Assembly: GCA_020343635.1 (NCBI GenBank)
Contig: CP070804.1
Location: 188,664 to 203,598, forward strand
Length of the DNA stretch: 14,935 nucleotides
Direction: 5' to 3'
DNA from: Candidatus Aenigmatarchaeota archaeon
GTDB lineage: Archaea > Aenigmatarchaeota > Aenigmatarchaeia > QMZP01 > JAFGSV01
Below the pieces are notes generated by a model. That model had not been told where the DNA came from and did not search any database. It saw nothing but the letters and a program-made list of their open reading frames with translations. Position 1 is the stretch's first letter, and every line of letters begins with the position of its first letter. This document shows, in pieces, positions 1 to 6,887 of the stretch. A program made the position numbers and the translations under genes.

Positions 1-699
1 ATGCCTTCCGGTAGATTTCGGTATCACGGTCATACCGTGCTGTATATGCCATTTAAGGCTGACCTGCGCTGGACTCTTGCCATGATTTCTGGCTATCTTA
101 ATCAGCAATTGGTCTTCGGTTACCCTCCCCCTGGCAACTGGACAGTAAGCCGTTATAACTATGCCGCGCCTCTTGCTGTATTCCAAAAGGTCCCTTTGGT
201 AAAGATAAGGATGGAATTCCACCTGGTTAACGGAAATCGGGACCTCTGAAGCTTTGAGAGCCTCTTCTGTCCTTTTTTCATCGAAGTTGCTGATGCCTAT
301 GCTCCTGACCTTTCCGTCATCGACCAGGTGCTTGAAACCTTTCATGGTTTCTTTTATGGGAATGCTGTCGTTTGGATAGTGAATGAGATACAAATCGAGA
401 TAGTCCGTCCCTATTTCACCGAGCGCTTTGTCGCACGCCCTGAGCATCCCTTCATAGGTCATGTCGTTCCTCCAGACCTTCGACGTTATGAAAAGTCTCG
501 ACCGGTCGTGTCCCTTTATCGCCTCTCCAACGTGTCTGTGGTTGCCATAGATCTCAGCAGTGTCTATGTGTGTGTAGCCCAGTTCCAGTGCCTTTTTCAC
601 AGCATTGACGCATGCATCGCCCAAAAGCTGCCATGTACCTATACCGAGGAGAGGCATCATCTGTCCGCTTCTCAGTTTAATGTGCTCTGTCGGGCTCAC
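1..699 (-). CDS. Aldo/keto reductase, C-terminus cut by window edge
   Basis: This is an NAD(P)H-dependent aldo/keto reductase (AKR) that reduces carbonyl compounds in the cytosol; the substrate cannot be told. Translating the minus strand from the GTG at 699 gives 233 codons open to base 1. The AKR catalytic tetrad is intact: Asp46 and Tyr51 in GYTHIDTAEIYGN, Lys74 in LFITSKVW and His107 in YLIHYP. SIGISNF, VNQVEFHPYL and the cofactor-binding IPKST near the end also fit. Family members are usually about 270-280 aa, so some 30-50 residues are missing beyond the edge. The GTG overlaps the stop of the upstream coiled-coil gene (GTGA), and GGTGGTGATCC just before it matches the extended archaeal Shine-Dalgarno, so translation is coupled. 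Family assignment is secure; substrate is unknown. Confidence 0.93.
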   Translation of the reverse strand, partial: MSPTEHIKLRSGQMMPLLGIGTWQLLGDACVNAVKKALELGYTHIDTAEIYGNHRHVGEAIKGHDRSRLFITSKVWRNDMTYEGMLRACDKALGEIGTDYLDLYLIHYPNDSIPIKETMKGFKHLVDDGKVRSIGISNFDEKRTEEALKASEVPISVNQVEFHPYLYQRDLLEYSKRRGIVITAYCPVARGRVTEDQLLIKIARNHGKSPAQVSLKWHIQHGMTVIPKSTGRH

Positions 700-2012
700 A
701 GGATCACCACCTCAGCGTTGAACTCCTTCTTCATGTAGTCGGAAATCTTCTTTTTCTTTGTATCCAGGCTGCCTGTTCTCTCTTTTATTTTCTCCTCGAG
801 CTCTGTCTTTTCATGCTTTAGGTTTTTCGTCTCTACCCTTGCCTTCTCGGCGGCCCTCTGTGCCTCACCCTTCTGAAGATTGACCCGGATCTTTCCTATC
901 TTGTCCCTGTATTCGGAAGCTTTATCTTTTGCTTCATCATACTCTGCCCTGACAACACCTAGCCAGCCGGAATCCACCATTTCCTTTATGGGCTTCATCC
1001 TTCCCTTATCCTTTTCCGGGAGGCTGTAGGCGCCAGTTTCTACAGAAAGTACGAGCTTCTTGAATATGTCCTGAATCAGAGAAACATCATTGGAGGTATA
1101 CGCTTTCATGGGCGAATGCGAGAGGTTTTCCGCCAGTTTCTTCTCCTGTTTGTTGAGCTCCTTTGCATCATGCGCGAAAAGCTTCATGACCCTTTTGAAG
1201 TCTCCCAGCTTCCCCATGACCTTTGTCTCTATCTCCTCTATTTTCTTCTCGCTTTTCCCGAGTCCCTCACTGAGCTCTCTGAGCTCGTCCCACTCGGGAC
1301 TCTTTTCCACATACTTGAGAGCTTTTTCCGCTTCCAAAACGTCCTTTTCCTTTCTTTCCATATCATTTTCCAGTTCCTTCAGACGTGACTCCAGGGAAGG
1401 GACCTCATCCTTTGCCGAGTTTATTTCTTCCATCATCTTCTCTATCTCGCTTAAGGCTTTCATTCTGCTCCTTTCATTTATAATCAGGCGCATCTCTTCT
1501 ATCTTCTCCCCCATGGACTTCAGTATATCCGACATTCTTTTGCTCTCCTTTTCGAAATACCTCTGCAACACGATCTTCTGCTTGGGTATCATGTTGGTCT
1601 CGTTGAGCAGCTTCATGGTGGAGTGGAACATATTATTGAAATCCTGGAATTTCATGCTGCCTGAAGAAACAGCTTGTGTGTTTATCTCCCTCTGATAGGA
1701 GGAAATGCTCATTAACGCCCTCTTGGCCCACGTATCCTTTATCATGTTGACAGCCGCATACGTTCTGTCTCCCTCTTCAAAACCCCTCCTTCTTATGCTG
1801 TGTATGTTCTTCTGGAAGTCGTCTACACTCTCCAGCAGGGCTTTCGAAAGCCCGGCGAATCTCCTGCCTTCGGCTTCCATCTCCTGGCCGAATTTCGATT
1901 GCAACCAGGGCGGCACATCGGCTAACTCAAGCTCCGCGACCAGCGGCTCCTGAGCAGGCTGCGGAGTGCTTTGAACCTTCTTCTTTCCGAATATAGAACC
2001 TAGAAAACCCAT
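696..2012 (-). CDS. Coiled-coil protein of unknown function (438 aa)
   Basis: I do not recognise a named family. The protein starts with a short amphipathic stretch (MGFLGSIFGKKK), then a Pro/Gln linker, a mixed helical region to about residue 150 (with PPWLQSKFG near residue 35), and two long charged coiled-coil stretches (roughly 150-290 and 350-430). It ends in a hydrophobic EVVIL. There is no membrane segment or catalytic motif. The frame is open to an ATG at 2051, which would add 13 residues. I prefer the ATG at 2012 because a TTTTAAAAA box lies 20-28 bases before it, fitting a leaderless mRNA, while the 2051 ATG lies upstream of that box. Its stop overlaps the GTG of the aldo/keto reductase, so the two share an operon. 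A structural or scaffold role is inference from composition only. Confidence 0.8.
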   Translation of the reverse strand: MGFLGSIFGKKKVQSTPQPAQEPLVAELELADVPPWLQSKFGQEMEAEGRRFAGLSKALLESVDDFQKNIHSIRRRGFEEGDRTYAAVNMIKDTWAKRALMSISSYQREINTQAVSSGSMKFQDFNNMFHSTMKLLNETNMIPKQKIVLQRYFEKESKRMSDILKSMGEKIEEMRLIINERSRMKALSEIEKMMEEINSAKDEVPSLESRLKELENDMERKEKDVLEAEKALKYVEKSPEWDELRELSEGLGKSEKKIEEIETKVMGKLGDFKRVMKLFAHDAKELNKQEKKLAENLSHSPMKAYTSNDVSLIQDIFKKLVLSVETGAYSLPEKDKGRMKPIKEMVDSGWLGVVRAEYDEAKDKASEYRDKIGKIRVNLQKGEAQRAAEKARVETKNLKHEKTELEEKIKERTGSLDTKKKKISDYMKKEFNAEVVIL

Positions 2013-2031
2013 ATTATGAATAATATCTGCC

Positions 2032-2040
2032 TTTTTAAAA
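2032..2040 (-). promoter_or_regulatory. TATA-like box for the 2012 coiled-coil gene
   Basis: TTTTAAAAA on the minus strand is 20-28 bases before the ATG at 2012. This is the spacing expected when an archaeal transcript starts at or next to the start codon. No Shine-Dalgarno is evident between the box and the ATG, which agrees with leaderless translation. Confidence 0.5.
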
Positions 2041-2131
2041 GATTTACCCAAAACAATAACGGGCGATGAGGAAAACGCTCCAGAATGACCTTCCGGAATG
2101 ATTTTCTAGGTAGCTTCCGAGCCCGTAATAC

Positions 2132-3430
2132 TCATAGACCATCATCTTTACTTCTGTATCTTCCCTTTGCCATATACTGATCCGACATTTGGTAAGTTAT
2201 CCTGGATGAATAGAAATTGTTGATTTCATCTTCTTCTGCAACTACAGGATCATAATCCTTTCTTCTTTCTTCTTTTACTTCACTCTTAGGAACCTTGAAC
2301 TCAACGTAGACATCCTCAACGTATGGAGATGACATTCCCGTGCTAGTCCTGAACTTCCATATTTCCTTGCCGCTGAACCGGTTGATAGCATGCAGGTGGC
2401 AGTCCCACGATCCTGTAAAGACGGAGTCACCATGCACGGGTGTGCTTGACCAGATTGGGCCTTTTGTCTTGTACTTCCACTTCAGTTTTCCCTCAAGGGA
2501 TATGGCGTATACATGATGGTCGGATGAAGAGAAGTATATATTACCATCTATAATCTCAGGTCTTATGCTACCTATTTTATCATTGGTCTTGAAGCTCCAG
2601 AGCTTCCTGCCTTCCATTGTGAGGGCATAGAAGTTATGGTCCCAACTGGAAAAGTAGATGACCCCGTTGTGGATAACAGGGCTTGATACGACACTGTCAT
2701 AAGTCTTAAACTTCCAGACAAGATCTCCTGTCTCAACATCTGCACAGTAAAGGTTGTCGTCATGAGAACCGAAATAAACAAGCCCGTTTTCAACCAGGAA
2801 GGGATGCTTGTTGGTTATGTTCCCCATTGTTCTAAATTTCCATACAACATGGCCCGTATACTTGTTGAGCGCATAGAGATAGTTATCGTAACTCCCTATG
2901 ATGACGAGGTCGTCATGGACAGCCGGTGAGGACGCCACTGCGTCATATGTCTTGTATTTCCATATAAGATTGCCGCTATCTGCATCGATGCAGTATACGT
3001 AATTATCCCTAGAACCGAAGTATAACTTCCCTTCACTAAAAGACGGCGCAGCAAATATCTCTCCCTGAGTGGGGAAAGTCCAGAGAGGACTTCCATCGGA
3101 ATGCCTGATTGCATGAAGGTTGTAATCATATGAGCCTATGTACAAGATACCGTCCTTCAAGACTGGTGAGCAGCCTGTAATGACACCCTTTGTCTTGTAA
3201 TCCCATATCTTCTTTCCGGTATTGACATCGACAGAATATACGATATAATCAGCAGCACCGAAATATATCTTACCATCTTCTATTACAGGAGCAGAACCTA
3301 TGTTTCCGCCAAATCCTACTGTCCAGATGAGGTTGAATCTCTTCCTTTTCTTTACTACGAAATCCCCCATCTCAAGATTGAAATCTTCCTGAACATCTGA
3401 ACCGTTTTCACCAAAATCGAATTCTTCCAT
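2132..3430 (-). CDS. Soluble eight-repeat PQQ-like beta-propeller protein
   Basis: A 432-aa protein built from eight consecutive 40-41 residue PQQ/BamB-type propeller repeats, about residues 43-364. Each has a core like G-x-I/L-Y-F-G-S-x-D-x-x-x-Y-A followed by a docking element such as G-x-x-x-W-K-F-K-T. Examples are GILYIGSYDYNLHAI, GKLYFGSRDNYVYCI and DSVFTGSWDCHLHAI. An IWTVGF element before repeat 1 could close the ring. PQQ quinoproteins and BamB are normally exported. This one has an acidic N-terminus (MEEFDFGENG), no signal peptide and no transmembrane helix, so it is probably cytosolic and a binding platform rather than a dehydrogenase; that is inference. Residues 375-432 form a charged Lys/Arg/Glu tail outside the propeller. 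It appears monocistronic with its own leaderless-type promoter. Confidence 0.9.
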   Translation of the reverse strand: MEEFDFGENGSDVQEDFNLEMGDFVVKKRKRFNLIWTVGFGGNIGSAPVIEDGKIYFGAADYIVYSVDVNTGKKIWDYKTKGVITGCSPVLKDGILYIGSYDYNLHAIRHSDGSPLWTFPTQGEIFAAPSFSEGKLYFGSRDNYVYCIDADSGNLIWKYKTYDAVASSPAVHDDLVIIGSYDNYLYALNKYTGHVVWKFRTMGNITNKHPFLVENGLVYFGSHDDNLYCADVETGDLVWKFKTYDSVVSSPVIHNGVIYFSSWDHNFYALTMEGRKLWSFKTNDKIGSIRPEIIDGNIYFSSSDHHVYAISLEGKLKWKYKTKGPIWSSTPVHGDSVFTGSWDCHLHAINRFSGKEIWKFRTSTGMSSPYVEDVYVEFKVPKSEVKEERRKDYDPVVAEEDEINNFYSSRITYQMSDQYMAKGRYRSKDDGL

Positions 3431-3450
3431 TATTCTATCTAAAAGAGCGA

Positions 3451-3462
3451 AAAGTTAAAAAT
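3451..3462 (-). promoter_or_regulatory. TATA-like box for the beta-propeller gene
   Basis: ATTTTTAACTTT on the minus strand ends 21 bases before the propeller ATG at 3430. The spacing suits a leaderless archaeal transcript, and no Shine-Dalgarno is visible. Confidence 0.4.
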
Positions 3463-3518
3463 AGTAACACTCCTAAATATCAGTGAAACTAAGAAAGGGG
3501 AGCCTGTGTTTTCCGGAT

Positions 3519-3983
3519 TTATCCCTTCAAACCAAGGGCCCCGCCGATTATTCCGAGAATAGCGCCTATGATAAATCCGCTCCCGATTATCGTGGCCAGT
3601 GATGCTATAGACAATATCAAGACGAGAATTCCGCCGATCTTTGCTCTTCCGGGACTTCTCATTAGTATTGAACCGACCAGTATCAGCACTCCAAAAACCA
3701 AGGGCAGGTATAACAGTGCTCCAGCCAGAAGACCCATTGTGAGCTCGGAGCCCGGAATCATCGTGGTCAGCATCGTGAGAAATGCACCAAAAGCTGCCAA
3801 GATCAGTCCATTGACAAGTACTAAAATCCCGCCTATAAGAGCCAGGATGAACGGAACCGATGATCTGCCTCCGGCTGTCTGTTCTGCTGGTGCCGCAGCA
3901 GGCTGCTGAGGCTGTGCCGGTGGTTGTGCTGGCTGTTGTGGCGGTGGCTGTGCAGGCTGTCCTGCAGGTTGTTCCTCTGCCAT
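3519..3983 (-). CDS. Multi-pass membrane protein with Pro/Gln-rich N-terminus
   Basis: A 154-aa protein. Residues 1-38 are low complexity, almost all Pro, Gln and Ala. About four hydrophobic segments follow (roughly 43-75, 82-107, 116-133 and 134-151), rich in Gly with small-residue zippers, and the end is GIIGGALGLKG. It resembles small archaeal and bacterial DUF4064-like four-helix membrane proteins, but I cannot name the family with certainty. The start is firm: AAGGAGGTG lies five bases before the ATG, one of the strongest Shine-Dalgarno sites in the window. It begins 29 bases after the stop of the HerA-like ATPase and is probably co-transcribed with it. The flexible Pro/Gln arm could recruit a cytosolic partner, possibly that ATPase; this is speculation. 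Confidence 0.8.
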   Translation of the reverse strand: MAEEQPAGQPAQPPPQQPAQPPAQPQQPAAAPAEQTAGGRSSVPFILALIGGILVLVNGLILAAFGAFLTMLTTMIPGSELTMGLLAGALLYLPLVFGVLILVGSILMRSPGRAKIGGILVLILSIASLATIIGSGFIIGAILGIIGGALGLKG

Positions 3984-3998
3984 TTTTTCACCTCCTTA
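3984..3998 (-). promoter_or_regulatory. Strong Shine-Dalgarno of the Pro/Gln-rich membrane protein
   Basis: The minus strand reads ATAAGGAGGTGAAAAA before the ATG at 3983. AGGAGGTGA is complementary to the archaeal 16S 3' tail (TCACCTCCT) over nine bases. It fixes the start codon and marks the gene as internal to an operon read from the HerA-like gene. Confidence 0.8.
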
Positions 3999-4012
3999 TA
4001 TCTTTCAGGTAA

Positions 4013-5302
4013 TCATCCCAGAACGCTTATTTCCTTTATGGCCGTGGGAGATCCTCCCGCGTGCCATGTCTTCCTTGGCCTTGCCTGCATTGTGTATATC
4101 CTCTCCGAGCTGTCGTCGAGGACGATTGCCGTTCCCTTCTTCCTTGGCAAGGTGTTGATGTATTCCTGAATGTCATCAAGCATGTATGTCTGCATTATCC
4201 CCCTGAGCGCGGTCAGGTCGGCTTCGGCCGTAAGCCTGTGCGCTATGATCATGTCCGACTGCGCGAGGGCATCCTCATGCAGTTTGTTGGGCCTTTGCGT
4301 AATGAATAGAAGCGAAATGCCCGGTTCCCTTCCCTGCTTTACGAGCCTCAGCAGCGGTTCTGTTGCGGCAGTCGTACCTGTGGAGGGCAGGAACTGGTGC
4401 GCTTCATCTATCATTATCCATACCATGGGCATGGTCTGCCTGCTCTCCCCGGTCATCACTTCAAGCTCCTCGGACTTCCTGGCCAGCGAACGTGAATGGT
4501 ATATATTCCTGCTCAGGAGCCCCACGAGCATGGAACGTATCGACCAGGCAGTCGAAAACTGCATGTAATGGGATACGTCAACGACAGAGACTGTTCCGGG
4601 CTTTATTAGGTCATGCATCTTCGTTCCGGTCGAACCGAATACACCCCAGCCTTCTGCAGCGCTGAATCTGTTTACGAGGGCGTCCTTGACCCTCTGCTCG
4701 GCCCTCTTGTCGGCTTCTATGGCCTTGATTATGTCTGCTATGGAATAACCCTTCTTGGTCTTTTTGAGGTTCTTTATAATCCTTTCTATGGTGGTGCCGT
4801 GCTCATCAACGAATGAAAAACCGAAGGTGAGAACCCAGTCCTCGGGGGCAAGGTCAGAGCAGACCAGGTTGAATGTGCTGTCATAGGTCACGCCCGCCTG
4901 CTCGTACTCATCCGCATAGCCCTTTGGTATGAAGAGCTGCACAGACAACGCTTTCGGCTTCAGACCCCATTCCTTCAAAATCTCTTTGTCCCTCTCGTTC
5001 GGGTTCTTCATGGACCAGTATATGCCCATGGTATCGAACATGATTACAGATAAATTGCTTCTTATCTCTTCAGGAAGCAGTGCTATCTCCTCGGCAATAA
5101 TACCCGCAGTATAGGACTTACCAGCTCCTCTCTTGCCGGATATCAGCATGACGTGGGGCCTGGTGACGTCCATAAGTATGGGATTTGTCAGGTGGGCGTC
5201 TTCACCCTTGCCCACTATATGCTTGCCCAAGAATGCAGTACCCTTCTCACCGTACTTTTTCAGGTCGTCCTTGTCCCTTCCGACAACGATGTTCTCAACC
5301 AT
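4013..5302 (-). CDS. HerA/DUF87-family ATPase without a full HAS-barrel
   Basis: A 429-aa P-loop ATPase of the HerA/FtsK superfamily; relatives are hexameric motors that translocate DNA or move macromolecules. Visible features are the Walker A GKRGAGKS at residues 56-63, the Walker B hydrophobic strand and catalytic Glu in VWIMIDEAHQF (about 294-304), the sensor Gln in FITQRP (333-338), and KQGREPGIS (322-330), which sits where HerA proteins carry an arginine finger. Only about 50 residues precede the Walker A, too few for the roughly 90-residue HAS-barrel of HerA proper, and no NurA nuclease gene lies nearby. It is therefore better called a HerA-like ATPase of unknown substrate than the DNA-repair HerA. 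The gene shares an operon with the Pro/Gln-rich membrane protein downstream. An AGGGG Shine-Dalgarno lies eight bases before the ATG. Confidence 0.9.
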   Translation of the reverse strand: MVENIVVGRDKDDLKKYGEKGTAFLGKHIVGKGEDAHLTNPILMDVTRPHVMLISGKRGAGKSYTAGIIAEEIALLPEEIRSNLSVIMFDTMGIYWSMKNPNERDKEILKEWGLKPKALSVQLFIPKGYADEYEQAGVTYDSTFNLVCSDLAPEDWVLTFGFSFVDEHGTTIERIIKNLKKTKKGYSIADIIKAIEADKRAEQRVKDALVNRFSAAEGWGVFGSTGTKMHDLIKPGTVSVVDVSHYMQFSTAWSIRSMLVGLLSRNIYHSRSLARKSEELEVMTGESRQTMPMVWIMIDEAHQFLPSTGTTAATEPLLRLVKQGREPGISLLFITQRPNKLHEDALAQSDMIIAHRLTAEADLTALRGIMQTYMLDDIQEYINTLPRKKGTAIVLDDSSERIYTMQARPRKTWHAGGSPTAIKEISVLG

Positions 5303-5325
5303 AGATAGCGCCCCTGTGCTAGTAT

Positions 5326-5336
5326 CTTTATTAATT
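5326..5336 (-). promoter_or_regulatory. TATA-like box for the HerA-like operon
   Basis: AATTAATAAAG on the minus strand lies 24-34 bases before the ATG at 5302. A start site a few bases before the ATG would leave little or no leader, although AGGGG at 5311-5315 could serve as a Shine-Dalgarno. A second AT-rich stretch immediately upstream, around 5345-5360, more likely serves the divergent gene. Confidence 0.35.
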
Positions 5337-5344
5337 GGCTCGGA

Positions 5345-5385
5345 TTATATTTATTTAATTGCCAGAAAATAGGCAAACGGAGGTG
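5345..5385 (+). promoter_or_regulatory. Promoter and Shine-Dalgarno of the 61-aa gene
   Basis: TTATATTTATTTAA at 5345-5358 is a TATA-like element on the plus strand. GGAGGTG at 5379-5385 is a strong Shine-Dalgarno six bases before the ATG at 5392. The Shine-Dalgarno argues for this ATG over an in-frame TTG at 5359. Confidence 0.55.
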
Positions 5386-5391
5386 TTATCA

Positions 5392-5577
5392 ATGGGCTTC
5401 ATTGAAGAACTCTTGAAGAACAAGGAAGAACTGCTTGTCAAGTTCCTAAGCATCATGGAGGGGAAAGCGACCTCAGCTAACGTTAACCTTGACGGCATAA
5501 AGTTCGATGTTGGCGGGACTGTTGTTAAAGTAAACGGAAACGTGGAATTCACCGTAGTCCCATCGAAGAAGAAGTGA
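5392..5577 (+). CDS. Small protein of unknown function (61 aa)
   Basis: I do not recognise this protein. Residues 1-25 form an amphipathic charged helix (MGFIEELLKNKEELLVKFL). The rest is beta-rich with alternating Val and Gly, including KFDVGGTVVKVNGNVEF, and it ends in a basic SKKK tail. There is no membrane segment and no cysteine. The start is set by GGAGGTG six bases upstream; an in-frame TTG at 5359 would add 11 residues but has no ribosome-binding site. It is divergent from the HerA-like operon and is followed after 29 bases by a second small gene on the same strand. The helix-plus-sheet pattern suggests a small adaptor or oligomerising unit, which is inference. Confidence 0.75.
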   Translation: MGFIEELLKNKEELLVKFLSIMEGKATSANVNLDGIKFDVGGTVVKVNGNVEFTVVPSKKK

Positions 5578-5578
5578 T

Positions 5579-5588
5579 CTTAAAAATT
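5579..5588 (+). promoter_or_regulatory. TATA-like box for the 86-aa gene
   Basis: CTTAAAAATT begins two bases after the stop of the 61-aa gene and lies 19-28 bases before the ATG at 5607. This fits a leaderless transcript and suggests the second small gene can be transcribed separately. Confidence 0.4.
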
Positions 5589-5606
5589 CCGGAATATTTG
5601 GTTTTT

Positions 5607-5867
5607 ATGAGTTTAATCACAGATATACTTGAGGTATTTTCAGGCAGGCTCCGTTTCCATCTTTTCTTCGAGGGAAAGCCTGCTGTAGACTTAGTTCTCA
5701 CTCCAAGAGAAATCGTGGTGGAGATAAAGAATCCCATAGTCGCCCTGGAGATGGGATTCCATCAGATAGGTCACAGGAACAAGCTGAACAGCTACATAAT
5801 CAAGATGATAAAGGCCGCGGGATACAAGATGAAGATCAAGTACAAGATGCTCGAGTTCGAGATCTAG
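5607..5867 (+). CDS. Small protein of unknown function (86 aa)
   Basis: No family is recognised. The protein begins MSLITDILEVFSGRLRF, has a beta-rich middle with VDLVLTPREIVVEI, and a Lys-rich C-terminal half (IIKMIKAAGYKMKIKYKM) with a net positive charge that could bind nucleic acid or membrane lipid. I use the ATG at 5607, which has a TATA-like box at leaderless spacing. An in-frame GTG at 5574 overlaps the end of the 61-aa gene and would add 11 residues with no homology support that I can see. Its TAG stop abuts the TGA stop of the convergent OB/HD gene with no base between them. Coding is supported by the long open frame and tight packing. Confidence 0.7.
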   Translation: MSLITDILEVFSGRLRFHLFFEGKPAVDLVLTPREIVVEIKNPIVALEMGFHQIGHRNKLNSYIIKMIKAAGYKMKIKYKMLEFEI

Positions 5868-6866
5868 TCACTTCAGGTATATGTGACCGTTTATCTTCTT
5901 GTTCCATATCCACTGGTCATCCGTGTTGGCTTCTCTCTTAAGGCGTAGGTAAAGATCTACCTGCGCGTCCGCGTCGTCCGCGTAATATATTGCGAGCGCT
6001 TCAGGGGTCTGCGGCTGCTTGACAGCACCGTATTCGAGCTTTCCGTGATGGCTCAGCATTATGTGGAGCATCTTCAGCTTCAGCTCATGAGGGAATCCTG
6101 GTATCTGCTCTATCTTTTTTGAGAGCATCTCATATCCTGCCGTGATATGTCCTATCATCATGCCCTCGTCCGTGACATCTATGACACCTCCGGAGACTCC
6201 TAGCTCTTTTGTCTTTCCTATGTCGTGAAGGAAGGTCCCTGCTAAACATACATCCCTGTCCAGTTCCCTGTGTATGTCGCATAAGGTGTTTATTATCCTT
6301 ATCATGTTGTTGGTGTGCTCCAGGAGGCCGCCTATGTAGTTCTGGTGATATTCCATCGCTGCAGGAGCCCTGCTGAACGTGTCCATGAAAGCGCTGTCAT
6401 CAAGGAAGGCGTTGACAAGCTTCCTGAGGTGTTCGTTCTTTATCCCGGAAAGAGCCCTCTTAAGTTCCTCAAGCATCTTCCCTGTATCCTTGCTTGAACT
6501 TGCAACGAAATCCTCTGGTTCGTATTCGCCCTTTTCGCACTTTCTGAGTTCGCCCTTTGACGCATCTACAGAAAGCGAAAAGCTCTTGGTTCCGGGCGGG
6601 TATTCCTGGATAATGCCCTTAACATGGAGCACGTCGCCCTTCTCAATGCTGCCGTAGATGCGCTCGGTCTCCTGGTCGTTCCTTCCCCAGTACTTGGCCG
6701 TTATCTCCCCTGTCCTGTCCGAGAGCCTGAGCTCGAACCACTTGCCTGCCTTATCTGCGCCTTTGTATGCTACCGGGGGCTTCTTGAACTTGACCGCGAA
6801 GTTGTCTTCCACAGCCTCACCGTTCCTTGAGAAGGAATTGACGAACTGCTTCTTCATGGGAATCAC
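5868..6866 (-). CDS. OB-fold plus HD-domain protein, YhaM-like 3'-5' exonuclease
   Basis: A 332-aa protein. An N-terminal OB-fold (about residues 15-105, with WFELRLSDRTGEITAKYWG and KGDVLHVKG) is followed by an HD phosphohydrolase domain (about 165-305). This is the arrangement of the bacterial exonuclease YhaM/Cbf1, which degrades RNA and single-stranded DNA 3'-5' in the cytosol. The metal-binding set is visible: His184 (GGLLEHT), His214-Asp215 (FLHDIGK), His240 (MIGHI), His273-His274 (LSHHG) and Asp297/298 (YYADDAD). The start is the GTG at 6866, with a TATA-like box 22-29 bases upstream and no Shine-Dalgarno; an ATG at 6857 would remove three residues. Nuclease activity is inferred from architecture. 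A nucleotide phosphohydrolase is the main alternative. Confidence 0.87.
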   Translation of the reverse strand: MIPMKKQFVNSFSRNGEAVEDNFAVKFKKPPVAYKGADKAGKWFELRLSDRTGEITAKYWGRNDQETERIYGSIEKGDVLHVKGIIQEYPPGTKSFSLSVDASKGELRKCEKGEYEPEDFVASSSKDTGKMLEELKRALSGIKNEHLRKLVNAFLDDSAFMDTFSRAPAAMEYHQNYIGGLLEHTNNMIRIINTLCDIHRELDRDVCLAGTFLHDIGKTKELGVSGGVIDVTDEGMMIGHITAGYEMLSKKIEQIPGFPHELKLKMLHIMLSHHGKLEYGAVKQPQTPEALAIYYADDADAQVDLYLRLKREANTDDQWIWNKKINGHIYLK

Positions 6867-6887
6867 TGTTTATGTTTGGTAGTTTCA

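Noticed and set aside
328..738. Plus-strand frame of 136 codons near the left edge
   Set aside because: It lies opposite the aldo/keto reductase, whose minus-strand translation has a complete catalytic tetrad.
1090..1695. Long plus-strand frame of 201 codons opposite the left coiled-coil gene
   Set aside because: Ser/Phe/Leu-rich translation is the typical antisense shadow of a Lys/Glu/Arg-rich coiled coil; no motif or ribosome-binding site.
2132..3430. PQQ-dependent alcohol dehydrogenase or outer-membrane assembly factor BamB
   Set aside because: No signal peptide or cytochrome domain, and the context is archaeal; only the propeller repeat is shared.
4013..5302. Canonical HerA of the HerA-NurA DNA resection system
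   Set aside because: Too few residues before the Walker A for a HAS-barrel and no NurA, Rad50 or Mre11 gene in the window.
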